Source: Lachnospiraceae bacterium
Lineage (GTDB): Bacteria > Bacillota > Clostridia > Lachnospirales > Lachnospiraceae
DNA: 18,039 nucleotides
Reading direction: 5' to 3'
NCBI GenBank assembly: GCA_015057205.1
Contig: SVEW01000034.1
Coordinates: 1 to 18,039, forward strand
Positions within the stretch are counted from its first letter, which is position 1. Each line of letters opens with the position of its first letter. This document shows positions 8,336 to 14,007 of this stretch, piece by piece. A model generated the notes under the pieces. The model was given only the letters and a program-made list of their open reading frames with translations, was not told where the DNA came from and did no database searches. The position numbers and the translations under genes were made by a program.

Positions 8336-8770
8336 ATGGCAAAGGATGACAAGGAATTAGAAGGTACCAAAGAACAGGAAAACGACAAAGAAAATGATAA
8401 AGAAAACAAAGACGAACAGAAAAATGAAGTAAGTATGCTGAATACCAAACCGATACCTTCGGTATGTATGCTTGCGGGTGGTTTGATTCGTTGTATTTTT
8501 GGTATACTGTACCGAGATGAAATAAAAAGCTTTTTATGGTCCCTTGTGTTGGTCATGATAATCTTTTACTTCATTGGTATTTGTGTAAAAATGGTACTTG
8601 ACAGGAATTTCAAGATGATGATAGAAGATGCTCCTGTTGAAGAGAAGGGTGAAGAGAAAGAACTTGAGAATATCGAGGATGAAGGTGGAAACATGAATGA
8701 GGGGGGATTCATTCAGGAAAAACTTTCGGAACAATTGGGAGATGACGATAATTCAGAATCTTTTGAATAA
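8336..8770 (+). CDS. Small membrane protein of unknown function between cheD and sigma-28
   Basis: 144 residues; I do not recognise a named family. Residues 1-32 are very hydrophilic and rich in Lys, Glu, Asp and Asn. Residues 41-59 (PSVCMLAGGLIRCIFGILY) are hydrophobic, possibly an amphipathic or re-entrant segment. Residues 66-87 (SLWSLV-type, ending FIGICVKMV) form a clear transmembrane helix. The tail from 95 onward is strongly acidic, ending DDDNSESFE. AGGGGG at 8324-8329 lies six bases from ATG 8336, and the gene fits between cheD (29-base gap) and the sigma gene (23-base gap) in the same direction, so it is very probably translated. The charged tails on either side of a membrane anchor suggest a scaffold or regulator, but no function can be assigned. 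Bacillus has no gene here. Confidence 0.75.
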   Translation: MAKDDKELEGTKEQENDKENDKENKDEQKNEVSMLNTKPIPSVCMLAGGLIRCIFGILYRDEIKSFLWSLVLVMIIFYFIGICVKMVLDRNFKMMIEDAPVEEKGEEKELENIEDEGGNMNEGGFIQEKLSEQLGDDDNSESFE

Positions 8771-8793
8771 AATGCATTCATGGAGGAAACTAG

Positions 8794-9558
8794 ATGAAGT
8801 CAGAAGAAAAGGAAATGCTTTGGTTAAAATACAGAAAAGAACCAACGCCCCAGTTACGGGAACAGTTAATTATTGAATATTCTCCGCTGGTAAGAATTGT
8901 CGCTGGCCGTCTGGGCATGTATTTAGGTGGTAATATGGAATACGAAGATTTGGTTAGTTATGGAATTTTCGGTCTGATTGATGCTATCGATAAATTTAAC
9001 CTGGAGAAGGAGGTTAAATTTGAAACCTATGCCAGTTTACGCATTCGTGGAGCGATTCTTGATCAGATTCGTAAAATGGATTGGATACCACGAACAATTC
9101 GCCAACGACAGCGTAAGATTGATGAGGCTGTAAAGTCTTTGGAAAACCAGCTTGGAAGATCTGCTAATGAACAGGAAATTGCCGATGAACTTGGGGTGTC
9201 ATTGGAAGAGTACCTGGAATGGCAGAATCAGATGAAGGTTACCAATATGGTTTCTTTGAATGAATTTGAAGATCAGGGTCCGGAGCCGGTGATGGATGCC
9301 AGACATAACAGTCATTTTCAAGAGCCGGAGGCAGCCATTGAGAAAGAAGGTCTTAAAGAGGCACTTGCAAAGAGTCTCGAGGTTTTAACGGAAAAAGAAA
9401 AACAGGTCATTTTGTTTTACTATTATGAGGAAATGACGTTAAAGGAAATCAGTCTTGTGCTGGATGTGTCCGAATCACGTATTTCCCAATTGCATACAAA
9501 GGCATTGCAAAAAATGAAAAAAACTATGGGCGATTACATGGATGTGTTGTATAATTAA
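8794..9558 (+). CDS. fliA: Flagellar sigma factor, sigma-28 (FliA/SigD)
   Basis: 254 residues. This is the sigma factor that directs RNA polymerase to late flagellar and chemotaxis promoters. It has regions 2, 3 and 4 and lacks region 1.1, as in the FliA/WhiG group. Region 2 (about 24-96) contains EYEDLVSYGIFGLIDAIDKF and FETYASLRIRGAILDQIRKMDWIPR, the latter highly diagnostic of sigma-28. Region 3 (about 100-165) includes RSANEQEIADELGVSLEEY. Region 4 (about 186-246) has the helix-turn-helix at about 215-238 (LKEISLVLDVSESRISQLH). GGAGG (8782-8786) lies seven bases from ATG 8794. Its place after cheD mirrors Bacillus sigD, near the end of the fla/che operon, where distance from the operon promoter is known to affect sigma-D levels. 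No convincing sigma-28 promoter was found in the window. Confidence 0.97.
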   Translation: MKSEEKEMLWLKYRKEPTPQLREQLIIEYSPLVRIVAGRLGMYLGGNMEYEDLVSYGIFGLIDAIDKFNLEKEVKFETYASLRIRGAILDQIRKMDWIPRTIRQRQRKIDEAVKSLENQLGRSANEQEIADELGVSLEEYLEWQNQMKVTNMVSLNEFEDQGPEPVMDARHNSHFQEPEAAIEKEGLKEALAKSLEVLTEKEKQVILFYYYEEMTLKEISLVLDVSESRISQLHTKALQKMKKTMGDYMDVLYN

Positions 9559-9579
9559 ACGTGTCGGGGGATTTAATGT

Positions 9580-11172
9580 ATGAACGGTTTTGCACAATTA
9601 GTGGTAAAGGATGGTAGTACCTATGTGAAGGTAATGCCGCCAACAGATGGCGGCAAGAAGCAGGATATGACCATACTTACCGAATATTTGGACCGTAACC
9701 AGCTTACGGAGTATGGTGTTAAAGAACTTTCGGTATTGTGTGAGAAATCAGATGGCGAAACATTGGCTAAGGTTGGACCGGCGCCATTTCGTCCTTTTGA
9801 CGAGCAGGTAGATATTAATGTATCGTTGGATAAGATGCTGGTGTTTTGTAGCTTTTTTCCACCATCGGAGGGTGGCAATTTGTTAAGCGCAGATGATGTT
9901 ATTACGCATCTTAACCAGAACAAAGTAGTAAAAGGCATCGATCAGGAAATGTTGAACAAATATTTTCAGAATCGAGAATATAATAAAGAATTTGTGGTTG
10001 CAAAAGGGCAACCGCCACGTCATGGTAAAGATGGAAAGATTGAGTATTATTTTAATACATCATTAAGTACCAAACCAAAGAAGAATGAAGATGGTACCGT
10101 TAATTATCATGATTTGAATACGGTAAGTATTGTTCAGAAGGGGCAACAATTGGCTGCACGTATCCCGGCTGATCCCGGTGATCCGGGAGTGGATGTTTTT
10201 GGCGAAGAGGTAAAACCGCGTGCGGTTAAAGAAGCAACGTTGGCTTATGGAAACAATATTACGATTTCAGAAGATGGAAATGCTATTTATTCGGATGTAA
10301 CCGGGCATGCCACATTGACGACGGGAAAGGTTTTTGTCTCAGATGTATTAGATATTCCGGCAGATGTGGACACATCAACCGGCGATATCAATTATGAAGG
10401 TGCGGTTCTGATTCATGGAAATGTGAAATCCGGTTTTAAAGTACAAGCAAAAGGCGACATCGTAGTAGAAGGTGTTGTTGAAGGCGCTGAAGTAATTTCA
10501 GAGGGGCAGATTGTAATCAAACGTGGTATTCATGGAATGAATAAAGGGCTTTTAGATGCCAAGGGTAACGTTTTATGCAAATTTGTGGAAAATGCAAAGG
10601 TGATATCCGGCGGCTATCTTGAAACAGAAGGTATTATGCACAGCAATGTATCGGCTGCCACCAATATCATTGTTCATGGTAAGAAGTCCATGATTGCAGG
10701 CGGTGTTGTAAGAGCCGGTGCATTGGTAGAGGTGGATCATCTTGGTTCCGAAATGGGGGCCACAACGATTGTGGAAGTAGGGGCTGACCCGAAGAAGAAA
10801 GCACGATTCGTGGAAGTGAAGGATACCATTGCTAAGAAACGTAAGGAGTTAGAATCCATTAAGCCGATTTTACAGAATTTTTCAGAAAAGATGGCGACCG
10901 GTGTGCAGATTCCGACAGAGAAGATGCAATATGTACAAAAATTATCCCTAGCGTTTAAAGGTCTGCAGGCAGAATTGAAATCCTTAAATGAAGAAAGTGA
11001 GATATTGAATGCTGAGATTACTACCGGTAAGGATGCAAAGGTAAAGGTTTTAAAAGATGTTTATGCTGGTGTAACGGTTACGATTTCGGATGTTAGCCTT
11101 ACAACCAAAAGTACCAGATCGTTTTGCCAGTTTGTTAGGGAAGCAGGCGAAGTGACGGTTAAGAATTTGTAA
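9580..11172 (+). CDS. FapA/DUF342-family protein (flagellar assembly protein A type)
   Basis: 530 residues. It matches the FapA (DUF342) family, found in flagellar and polar-organisation loci of many bacteria. Residues about 80-180 form the N-terminal region, including RDYNKEF-like segments and KGQPPRHGKDGKIEYYF. Residues about 190-260 contain the family hallmark DPGDPGVDVFGEEVKP. Residues about 270-400 are repetitive and Gly/Val-rich (GAVLIHGNVKSGFKV, GDIVVEGVVEGAEV and similar), indicating a right-handed beta-helix like that of bactofilins and MinC. Residues about 404-475 are a charged helical coiled coil (KKRKELESIKPIL), and the last 50 residues return to beta structure. No membrane segment is seen. 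In Vibrio, FapA affects polar flagellar function; its role here is inferred from the family and operon. GGGGG (9566-9570) sets ATG 9580. Confidence 0.87.
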   Translation: MNGFAQLVVKDGSTYVKVMPPTDGGKKQDMTILTEYLDRNQLTEYGVKELSVLCEKSDGETLAKVGPAPFRPFDEQVDINVSLDKMLVFCSFFPPSEGGNLLSADDVITHLNQNKVVKGIDQEMLNKYFQNREYNKEFVVAKGQPPRHGKDGKIEYYFNTSLSTKPKKNEDGTVNYHDLNTVSIVQKGQQLAARIPADPGDPGVDVFGEEVKPRAVKEATLAYGNNITISEDGNAIYSDVTGHATLTTGKVFVSDVLDIPADVDTSTGDINYEGAVLIHGNVKSGFKVQAKGDIVVEGVVEGAEVISEGQIVIKRGIHGMNKGLLDAKGNVLCKFVENAKVISGGYLETEGIMHSNVSAATNIIVHGKKSMIAGGVVRAGALVEVDHLGSEMGATTIVEVGADPKKKARFVEVKDTIAKKRKELESIKPILQNFSEKMATGVQIPTEKMQYVQKLSLAFKGLQAELKSLNEESEILNAEITTGKDAKVKVLKDVYAGVTVTISDVSLTTKSTRSFCQFVREAGEVTVKNL

Positions 11173-11181
11173 AAAATGTTG

Positions 11182-11211
11182 GTGACATAAATGTTTCGCC
11201 TTACCTATATA
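11182..11211 (+). promoter_or_regulatory. Possible internal sigma-A promoter before the small-ORF / swrB-like pair
   Basis: GTGACA (11182-11187, five of six consensus bases) and TATATA (11206-11211) are 18 bases apart. The -10 element lies inside the first copy of a direct repeat. This could allow expression of the next three genes apart from the main operon promoter, but no other evidence supports it. Confidence 0.35.
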
Positions 11212-11306
11212 AAGAGAATTGATAATTGCGAAACTGCTCTGCGGCGTATGCCGCATGAGCAATTTGCATAAAAATCGTTCTCGTAATTACCTATGTATAA
11301 AGAGAA
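11201..11306 (+). repeat. Imperfect direct repeat flanking a hairpin in the fapA-small ORF gap
   Basis: TTACCTATATAAAGAGAA (11201-11218) recurs as TTACCTATGTATAAAGAGAA (11287-11306); the only difference is an inserted GT. The copies start 86 bases apart and bracket the hairpin at 11227-11268. Both contain TATAAA-like cores. Confidence 0.75.
11227..11268 (+). other. Strong GC-rich hairpin between fapA and the small ORF
   Basis: TGCTCTGCGGC (11235-11245) pairs with GCCGCATGAGCA (11250-11261) over 11 base pairs, with one bulged T at 11256 and the tetraloop GTAT. The stem extends outward through AAA/TTT and TGC/GCA to 11227 and 11268, with a C-A mismatch and a bulged G. No T-run follows (TAAAAATCG), so it is not a classical terminator. 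GTTTCGC at 11193-11199 is complementary to GCGAAAC at 11228-11234, which forms the lower stem, so two alternative folds are possible. Confidence 0.75.
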
Positions 11307-11323
11307 AGTAAGGAGTGATTGGA

Positions 11324-11641
11324 ATGACAATTCGACCAGTGGATTTAAGTGGCATGATGCAGCGAAGTCAGGATGTCAGTATGATGAAACAGCATGAAGA
11401 TCAGCGTCCTGTTGTGGAGCAGCAACAACTATTACATAAAGAGGAAAAGAAAGTTGAGCATCGGCTACATCAGGTGAATCAGTCTGAGAAAAAAGATGAG
11501 GCGCAGACAAAGTATGATGCAAGGGATGAAGGCAAAAATAAGTATTTTGCAAATTCCAATGCAAAAAAGAAAAAAAAGGAGGAGAAAGATAAAGTAACAC
11601 CAAAGCAGGCTTATGTCGGAGGCTTTGATGTAAAAATCTAA
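11324..11641 (+). CDS. Small charged protein of the fla/che operon, unknown function
   Basis: 105 residues from ATG 11324, eight bases after AAGGAG (11310-11315). An in-frame GTG at 11315 overlaps that ribosome site and is rejected as the start. I do not recognise a named family. The N-terminus (MTIRPVDLSGMMQRSQDVSM) looks ordered and could be a binding motif. Residues 24-90 are rich in Gln, Glu and Lys and probably helical or disordered, with a KKKKKEEKDK run. The C-terminus is VTPKQAYVGGFDVKI, again less biased. There is no membrane segment and no cysteine. The gene is in the operon direction, with eight bases to the next start. A run of A6-G-A8 (11563-11577) could permit slippage, but both shifted frames stop within about 20 bases. 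A small cytoplasmic partner protein seems likely; its function is unknown. Confidence 0.72.
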   Translation: MTIRPVDLSGMMQRSQDVSMMKQHEDQRPVVEQQQLLHKEEKKVEHRLHQVNQSEKKDEAQTKYDARDEGKNKYFANSNAKKKKKEEKDKVTPKQAYVGGFDVKI

Positions 11642-11649
11642 AGGTTGAT

Positions 11650-12405
11650 ATGGGATTACTAGAGGCAATTCTCATCGTTGTCGGTGTAGCTTTTGTGATA
11701 GCCAGTTTTTTTGTCACAGATAAATTATCCGATAAAGATGTAGAGGAAATTGCGCAGTTAAGTGAAGCGCAGTTGAGAATTATAACAGATAAACAGGTGG
11801 AAGATGCCAAAAAGCAGGTGGAAAATGCGTTGTATGAGGTGTCAGTGGAGCGAGAGGAACATTCAGAGCGTTTGATGGAGCAGGTTAGTAATGAAAAGAT
11901 TATGGCCATCAGCGAATACTCAGATACAGTTTTAGATTCCATTAATAAGACACACAATGAAGTTATGTTTCTCTATAGTATGCTGAATGACAAGCATACA
12001 GAATTAACAAAATTGGCAAATGATTTATCTGCTTTGCAAGGAGAGGTTTCAAATTATACGAATCAGACAAGAATGCAGATGCAGGAATCTGAACGTGTGA
12101 GACAGGAACAGCAGATGCAGAAATTGCAACAGATGCAGGAATTGCAGCAATCCAGAAGTGTGCAACAGGTACAAGCTGTTGAAGCATCTAAAGTTGCGAG
12201 AACAATGGAAACCAAACCGGTAATTGAAAAAGAACAACCTTCACAGAAAGTGATGCAGGAAGCGGAAGAAAAGGCGCCTATGTTTTCAAACCGCGAGAAA
12301 ATACTTGCTTGCTATCGAAAAGGTATGAATGAAGTTGAAATTGCAAAGGCATTGGCTTTGGGCATTGGTGAAGTGCGTTTGGTCATTGACCTTTATGAGG
12401 AATAG
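11650..12405 (+). CDS. Membrane-anchored coiled-coil protein with C-terminal helix-turn-helix-like motif (SwrB-like position)
   Basis: 251 residues. The N-terminus is a single transmembrane helix (about residues 4-22). Residues about 28-175 are heptad-like and helical, ending in a Gln/Met-rich stretch (about 143-175). A disordered linker covers 180-212. The end (about 214-251) reads NREKILACYRKGMNEVEIAKALALGIGEVRLVIDLYEE, a helix-turn-helix-like module of the form 'G-x-x-x-x-EIA-x-x-L-x-x-x-x-GEV'. The anchor, coiled coil and such a terminal module, plus the location between sigma-28 and rpsB, correspond to Bacillus SwrB (YlxL), which promotes activation of the flagellar export apparatus. I believe related clostridial proteins are catalogued as DUF6115. 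Homology to SwrB is inference from architecture and position, not from a recognised alignment. The start is ATG 11650 after TAAAGG; the next gene begins two bases after its stop. Confidence 0.78.
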   Translation: MGLLEAILIVVGVAFVIASFFVTDKLSDKDVEEIAQLSEAQLRIITDKQVEDAKKQVENALYEVSVEREEHSERLMEQVSNEKIMAISEYSDTVLDSINKTHNEVMFLYSMLNDKHTELTKLANDLSALQGEVSNYTNQTRMQMQESERVRQEQQMQKLQQMQELQQSRSVQQVQAVEASKVARTMETKPVIEKEQPSQKVMQEAEEKAPMFSNREKILACYRKGMNEVEIAKALALGIGEVRLVIDLYEE

Positions 12406-12407
12406 GA

Positions 12408-13025
12408 ATGAAATTTAAGTATTATCTCCGAGGCGCAGGAGTAGGTATTATTGCCACAACGATTCTTTTGACGATTGCATTTTTTAGATATAAACCGGTT
12501 CTTTCAGCTGATGATATCAGAGAACAGGCGCGAAAACTTGGTATGGTAGAAGCAGAGGCTGTGGTATCGAAAAGCGATGAAACTGAAGAAATAAAAGAAG
12601 AATCACAAGAAGACAACAAAGAAGATAAAAAAGACGACGGTACTAATAAAGAGAATCAGGAAGCAGAAGATAGCAAGAAGTCTGAAAAAGAATCGGATAA
12701 GAAAGATAAAGACGAGAAGAAAAAAGACAAAAAGGATGATTCGAAATCAGATGATAAGGAATCGGATGATTCGAAATCGGATGATAAGAAATCGGATGAT
12801 GATAAGAAAGAAGAACCAAGACGTATTCGTTTTGTTGTATCCGGTGGAGAATATTCTGATGTGATTTGTAATCATCTGAAGGATAAGGGCTTAATTCGTA
12901 ATGCGGAACGCTATAATCGCTGGCTTGGAAGACACGGATATGATAACAAGATACAGCCGGGGGTATACTTCATTAAGGAAGGGTCAAGCTATCGTGAAAT
13001 AGCTGAGAAATTATCCGAACATTAA
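12408..13025 (+). CDS. Membrane protein with MltG-type LysM-like domain, no catalytic domain
   Basis: 205 residues. Residues 8-26 form a transmembrane helix (GVGIIATTILLTIAF). Residues about 52-137 are an extremely charged Asp/Glu/Lys/Ser linker that includes a 10-residue tandem repeat (DDSKSDDKES / DDSKSDDKKS). Residues 138-205 resemble the small LysM-like subdomain at the start of MltG (YceG) endolytic transglycosylases: IRFVVSGGEYSDVICNHLKDKGLI, then IQPGVYFIKEGSSYREIAEKL. The roughly 200-residue catalytic domain of MltG, with its essential glutamate, is absent; the stop at 13023-13025 follows directly and no continuation is seen downstream. It is probably an envelope protein, anchored inside with the domain outside, that may bind glycan without cutting it. 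ATG 12408 lies two bases after the previous stop. It is the last gene before rpsB. Confidence 0.72.
   Translation: MKFKYYLRGAGVGIIATTILLTIAFFRYKPVLSADDIREQARKLGMVEAEAVVSKSDETEEIKEESQEDNKEDKKDDGTNKENQEAEDSKKSEKESDKKDKDEKKKDKKDDSKSDDKESDDSKSDDKKSDDDKKEEPRRIRFVVSGGEYSDVICNHLKDKGLIRNAERYNRWLGRHGYDNKIQPGVYFIKEGSSYREIAEKLSEH
12735..12806 (+). repeat. 30-bp tandem repeat inside the MltG-like gene
   Basis: Two 30-bp units, at 12735-12764 and 12765-12794, differ at two bases only and are followed by a partial third (GATGATGATAAG). Each unit encodes ten residues (DDSKSDDK plus E/K and S). Because the unit is a multiple of three, copy-number change would alter linker length without breaking the frame. 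Confidence 0.85.
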
Positions 13026-13033
13026 ATGGATTT

Positions 13034-13117
13034 GGAAAAAGTACTTGCACTTAAGGGCGATGTATGCTAGACTATATTAGTCTGAGCGGAGTGCGTGCCG
13101 GTGTGGGTACTTTTTTC
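13034..13117 (+). terminator. Terminator-like long-range stem enclosing the rpsB promoter
   Basis: GGAAAAAGTACTTGCAC (13034-13050) can pair with GTGTGGGTACTTTTTTC (13101-13117) over 17 consecutive positions, 13 Watson-Crick and four G-U. It ends in T6 (13111-13116), with matching A5 on the left arm. Between the arms, a second hairpin GCTAGACT...AGTCTgAGC (13066-13087) and a short GGC/GCC helix (13056-13058 with 13097-13099) would shorten the loop. It begins nine bases after the last fla/che gene. The 50-base loop is long for an intrinsic terminator, so termination itself is inferred; the pairing is seen. Confidence 0.55.
13045..13073 (+). promoter_or_regulatory. Predicted rpsB-tsf promoter
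   Basis: TTGCAC (13045-13050), a 17-base spacer, and TAGACT (13068-13073) preceded by TG to give an extended -10 (TGCTAGACT). Transcription would begin near 13080, giving a leader of about 150 bases. A perfect TATAAT also occurs at 13132-13137 but has no recognisable -35 element at a proper distance. Confidence 0.55.
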
Positions 13118-13229
13118 GCTTGATGAGATACTATAATTTAGCAATCACATGTGCGGACTTGGGAAAGGGTGCCTAGGTTTTTCTCAAGGATGATGCATAT
13201 GGAAGAATGAACCAATGGAGGTAAGTAAA
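13080..13229 (+). promoter_or_regulatory. Structured 5' leader of rpsB, possible ribosomal-protein autoregulation site
   Basis: The untranslated region before rpsB is unusually long for this window. It contains a hairpin CTTGGGAAA (13158-13166) with TTTCTCAAG (13180-13188), nine pairs including one G-U, and a 13-base loop with GGGTGCC. The palindrome CACATGTG (13146-13153) lies just upstream. The rpsB ribosome site is at 13217-13221. Leaders of S2 genes bind S2 for feedback in some bacteria; I do not recognise a known motif here, so this role is inference. Confidence 0.4.
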
Positions 13230-13979
13230 ATGGGCGTAATTTCAATGAAACAGTTATTAGAAGCAGGTGTTCATTTTGGACATCAGACAAGAAGATGGAA
13301 TCCTAAGATGGCTCCATACATCTACACAGAGCGTAACGGAATCTATATTATTGACTTACAGAAGTCTGTAGGTAAAGTAGATGAAGCTTATAAGGCAATC
13401 GCTGATATCGCTGCAGATGGTGGTACAATTCTTTTTGTAGGAACCAAGAAACAGGCACAGGAAGCAATCCAGACCGAGGCTGAGCGTTGTGGAATGTTCT
13501 ATGTAAATGAAAGATGGTTAGGTGGTATGCTTACTAACTTCAAGACCATTGAAAGCCGTATTAAGAGATTAAAGGCTATCGAGAAGATGGAAGAAGATGG
13601 AACCTTTGATGTATTGCCTAAGAAAGAAGTAATTGAACTTAAGAAAGAATTAGCTAAACTTGAGAAAAATCTCGGCGGAATCAAAGAAATGAAGAAGATT
13701 CCGGATGCAATTTTTGTTGTAGATCCGAAGAAAGAAAGAATTTGTGTACAGGAAGCTCATACTCTTGGAATTCCACTTATCGGTATCGCTGATACAAACT
13801 GCGATCCAGAAGAGTTGGATTACGTGATTCCGGGTAACGACGATGCAATTCGTGCAGTTAAATTAATTGTGGCTAAGATGGCTGATGCTGTTATTGAAGC
13901 AAACCAGGGTGAAGCTGTTTATACAGAAGAAGTAGAAGTTGACGGCGAACCATCCATGGAAGAAATCGCAGCAGAATAA
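13230..13979 (+). CDS. rpsB: 30S ribosomal protein S2
   Basis: 249 residues from ATG 13230, eight bases after GGAGG (13217-13221); an in-frame ATG at 13215 overlaps the ribosome site and is rejected. S2 is a late-binding small-subunit protein on the back of the 30S particle. Diagnostic segments are present: LLEAGVHFGHQTRRWNPKM near the N-terminus, IYIIDLQKS, then RWLGGMLTNFKTI, DAIFVVDPKKE, and IPLIGIADTNCDPEELDYVIPGNDDAIRAV. The acidic tail (after about 225) is normal in length and composition for Firmicutes. Codon choice is biased towards highly expressed codons compared with the small fla/che ORFs. It is followed 28 bases later by tsf, the near-universal pairing. Confidence 0.98.
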   Translation: MGVISMKQLLEAGVHFGHQTRRWNPKMAPYIYTERNGIYIIDLQKSVGKVDEAYKAIADIAADGGTILFVGTKKQAQEAIQTEAERCGMFYVNERWLGGMLTNFKTIESRIKRLKAIEKMEEDGTFDVLPKKEVIELKKELAKLEKNLGGIKEMKKIPDAIFVVDPKKERICVQEAHTLGIPLIGIADTNCDPEELDYVIPGNDDAIRAVKLIVAKMADAVIEANQGEAVYTEEVEVDGEPSMEEIAAE

Positions 13980-14007
13980 TCTAATAAACGAATCGGAGGA
14001 AGTTGAA

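Noticed and set aside
8311..8340. Possible sigma-28 promoter (TAAA then GC-rich stretch) before the 144-residue ORF
   Set aside because: After TAAA at the right distance the -10 position reads GGCATGGC, not a CCGATA-type element.
11173..11323. Cyclic-di-GMP riboswitch in the fapA-small ORF gap
   Set aside because: Neither the conserved core bases of class I nor a class II pseudoknot pattern could be recognised; only generic hairpin and repeat structure is visible.
11563..11577. A6-G-A8 run as a programmed frameshift site joining the small ORF to the next gene
   Set aside because: Both shifted frames meet a stop within about 20 bases (TAA at 11590 or 11595), so no fusion product could arise, and the SD-like GGAGG is downstream rather than upstream.
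11376..11957. 193-codon open frame on the minus strand
   Set aside because: It is antisense to two operon genes, spans the boundary between them, is Ser/Thr/Leu-rich with no recognisable domain, and has no credible ribosome site; it reflects the Lys/Glu/Gln-rich composition of the + strand.
12735..12806. Tandem repeats considered as a CRISPR array or iteron set
   Set aside because: The units are contiguous without spacers, in frame, and encode a low-complexity Asp/Ser/Lys linker.
13132..13137. Perfect TATAAT in the rpsB leader as the main promoter
   Set aside because: No acceptable -35 hexamer at 16-18 bases and no TG extension; the TTGCAC/TGCTAGACT pair upstream is better, though a secondary start here remains possible.
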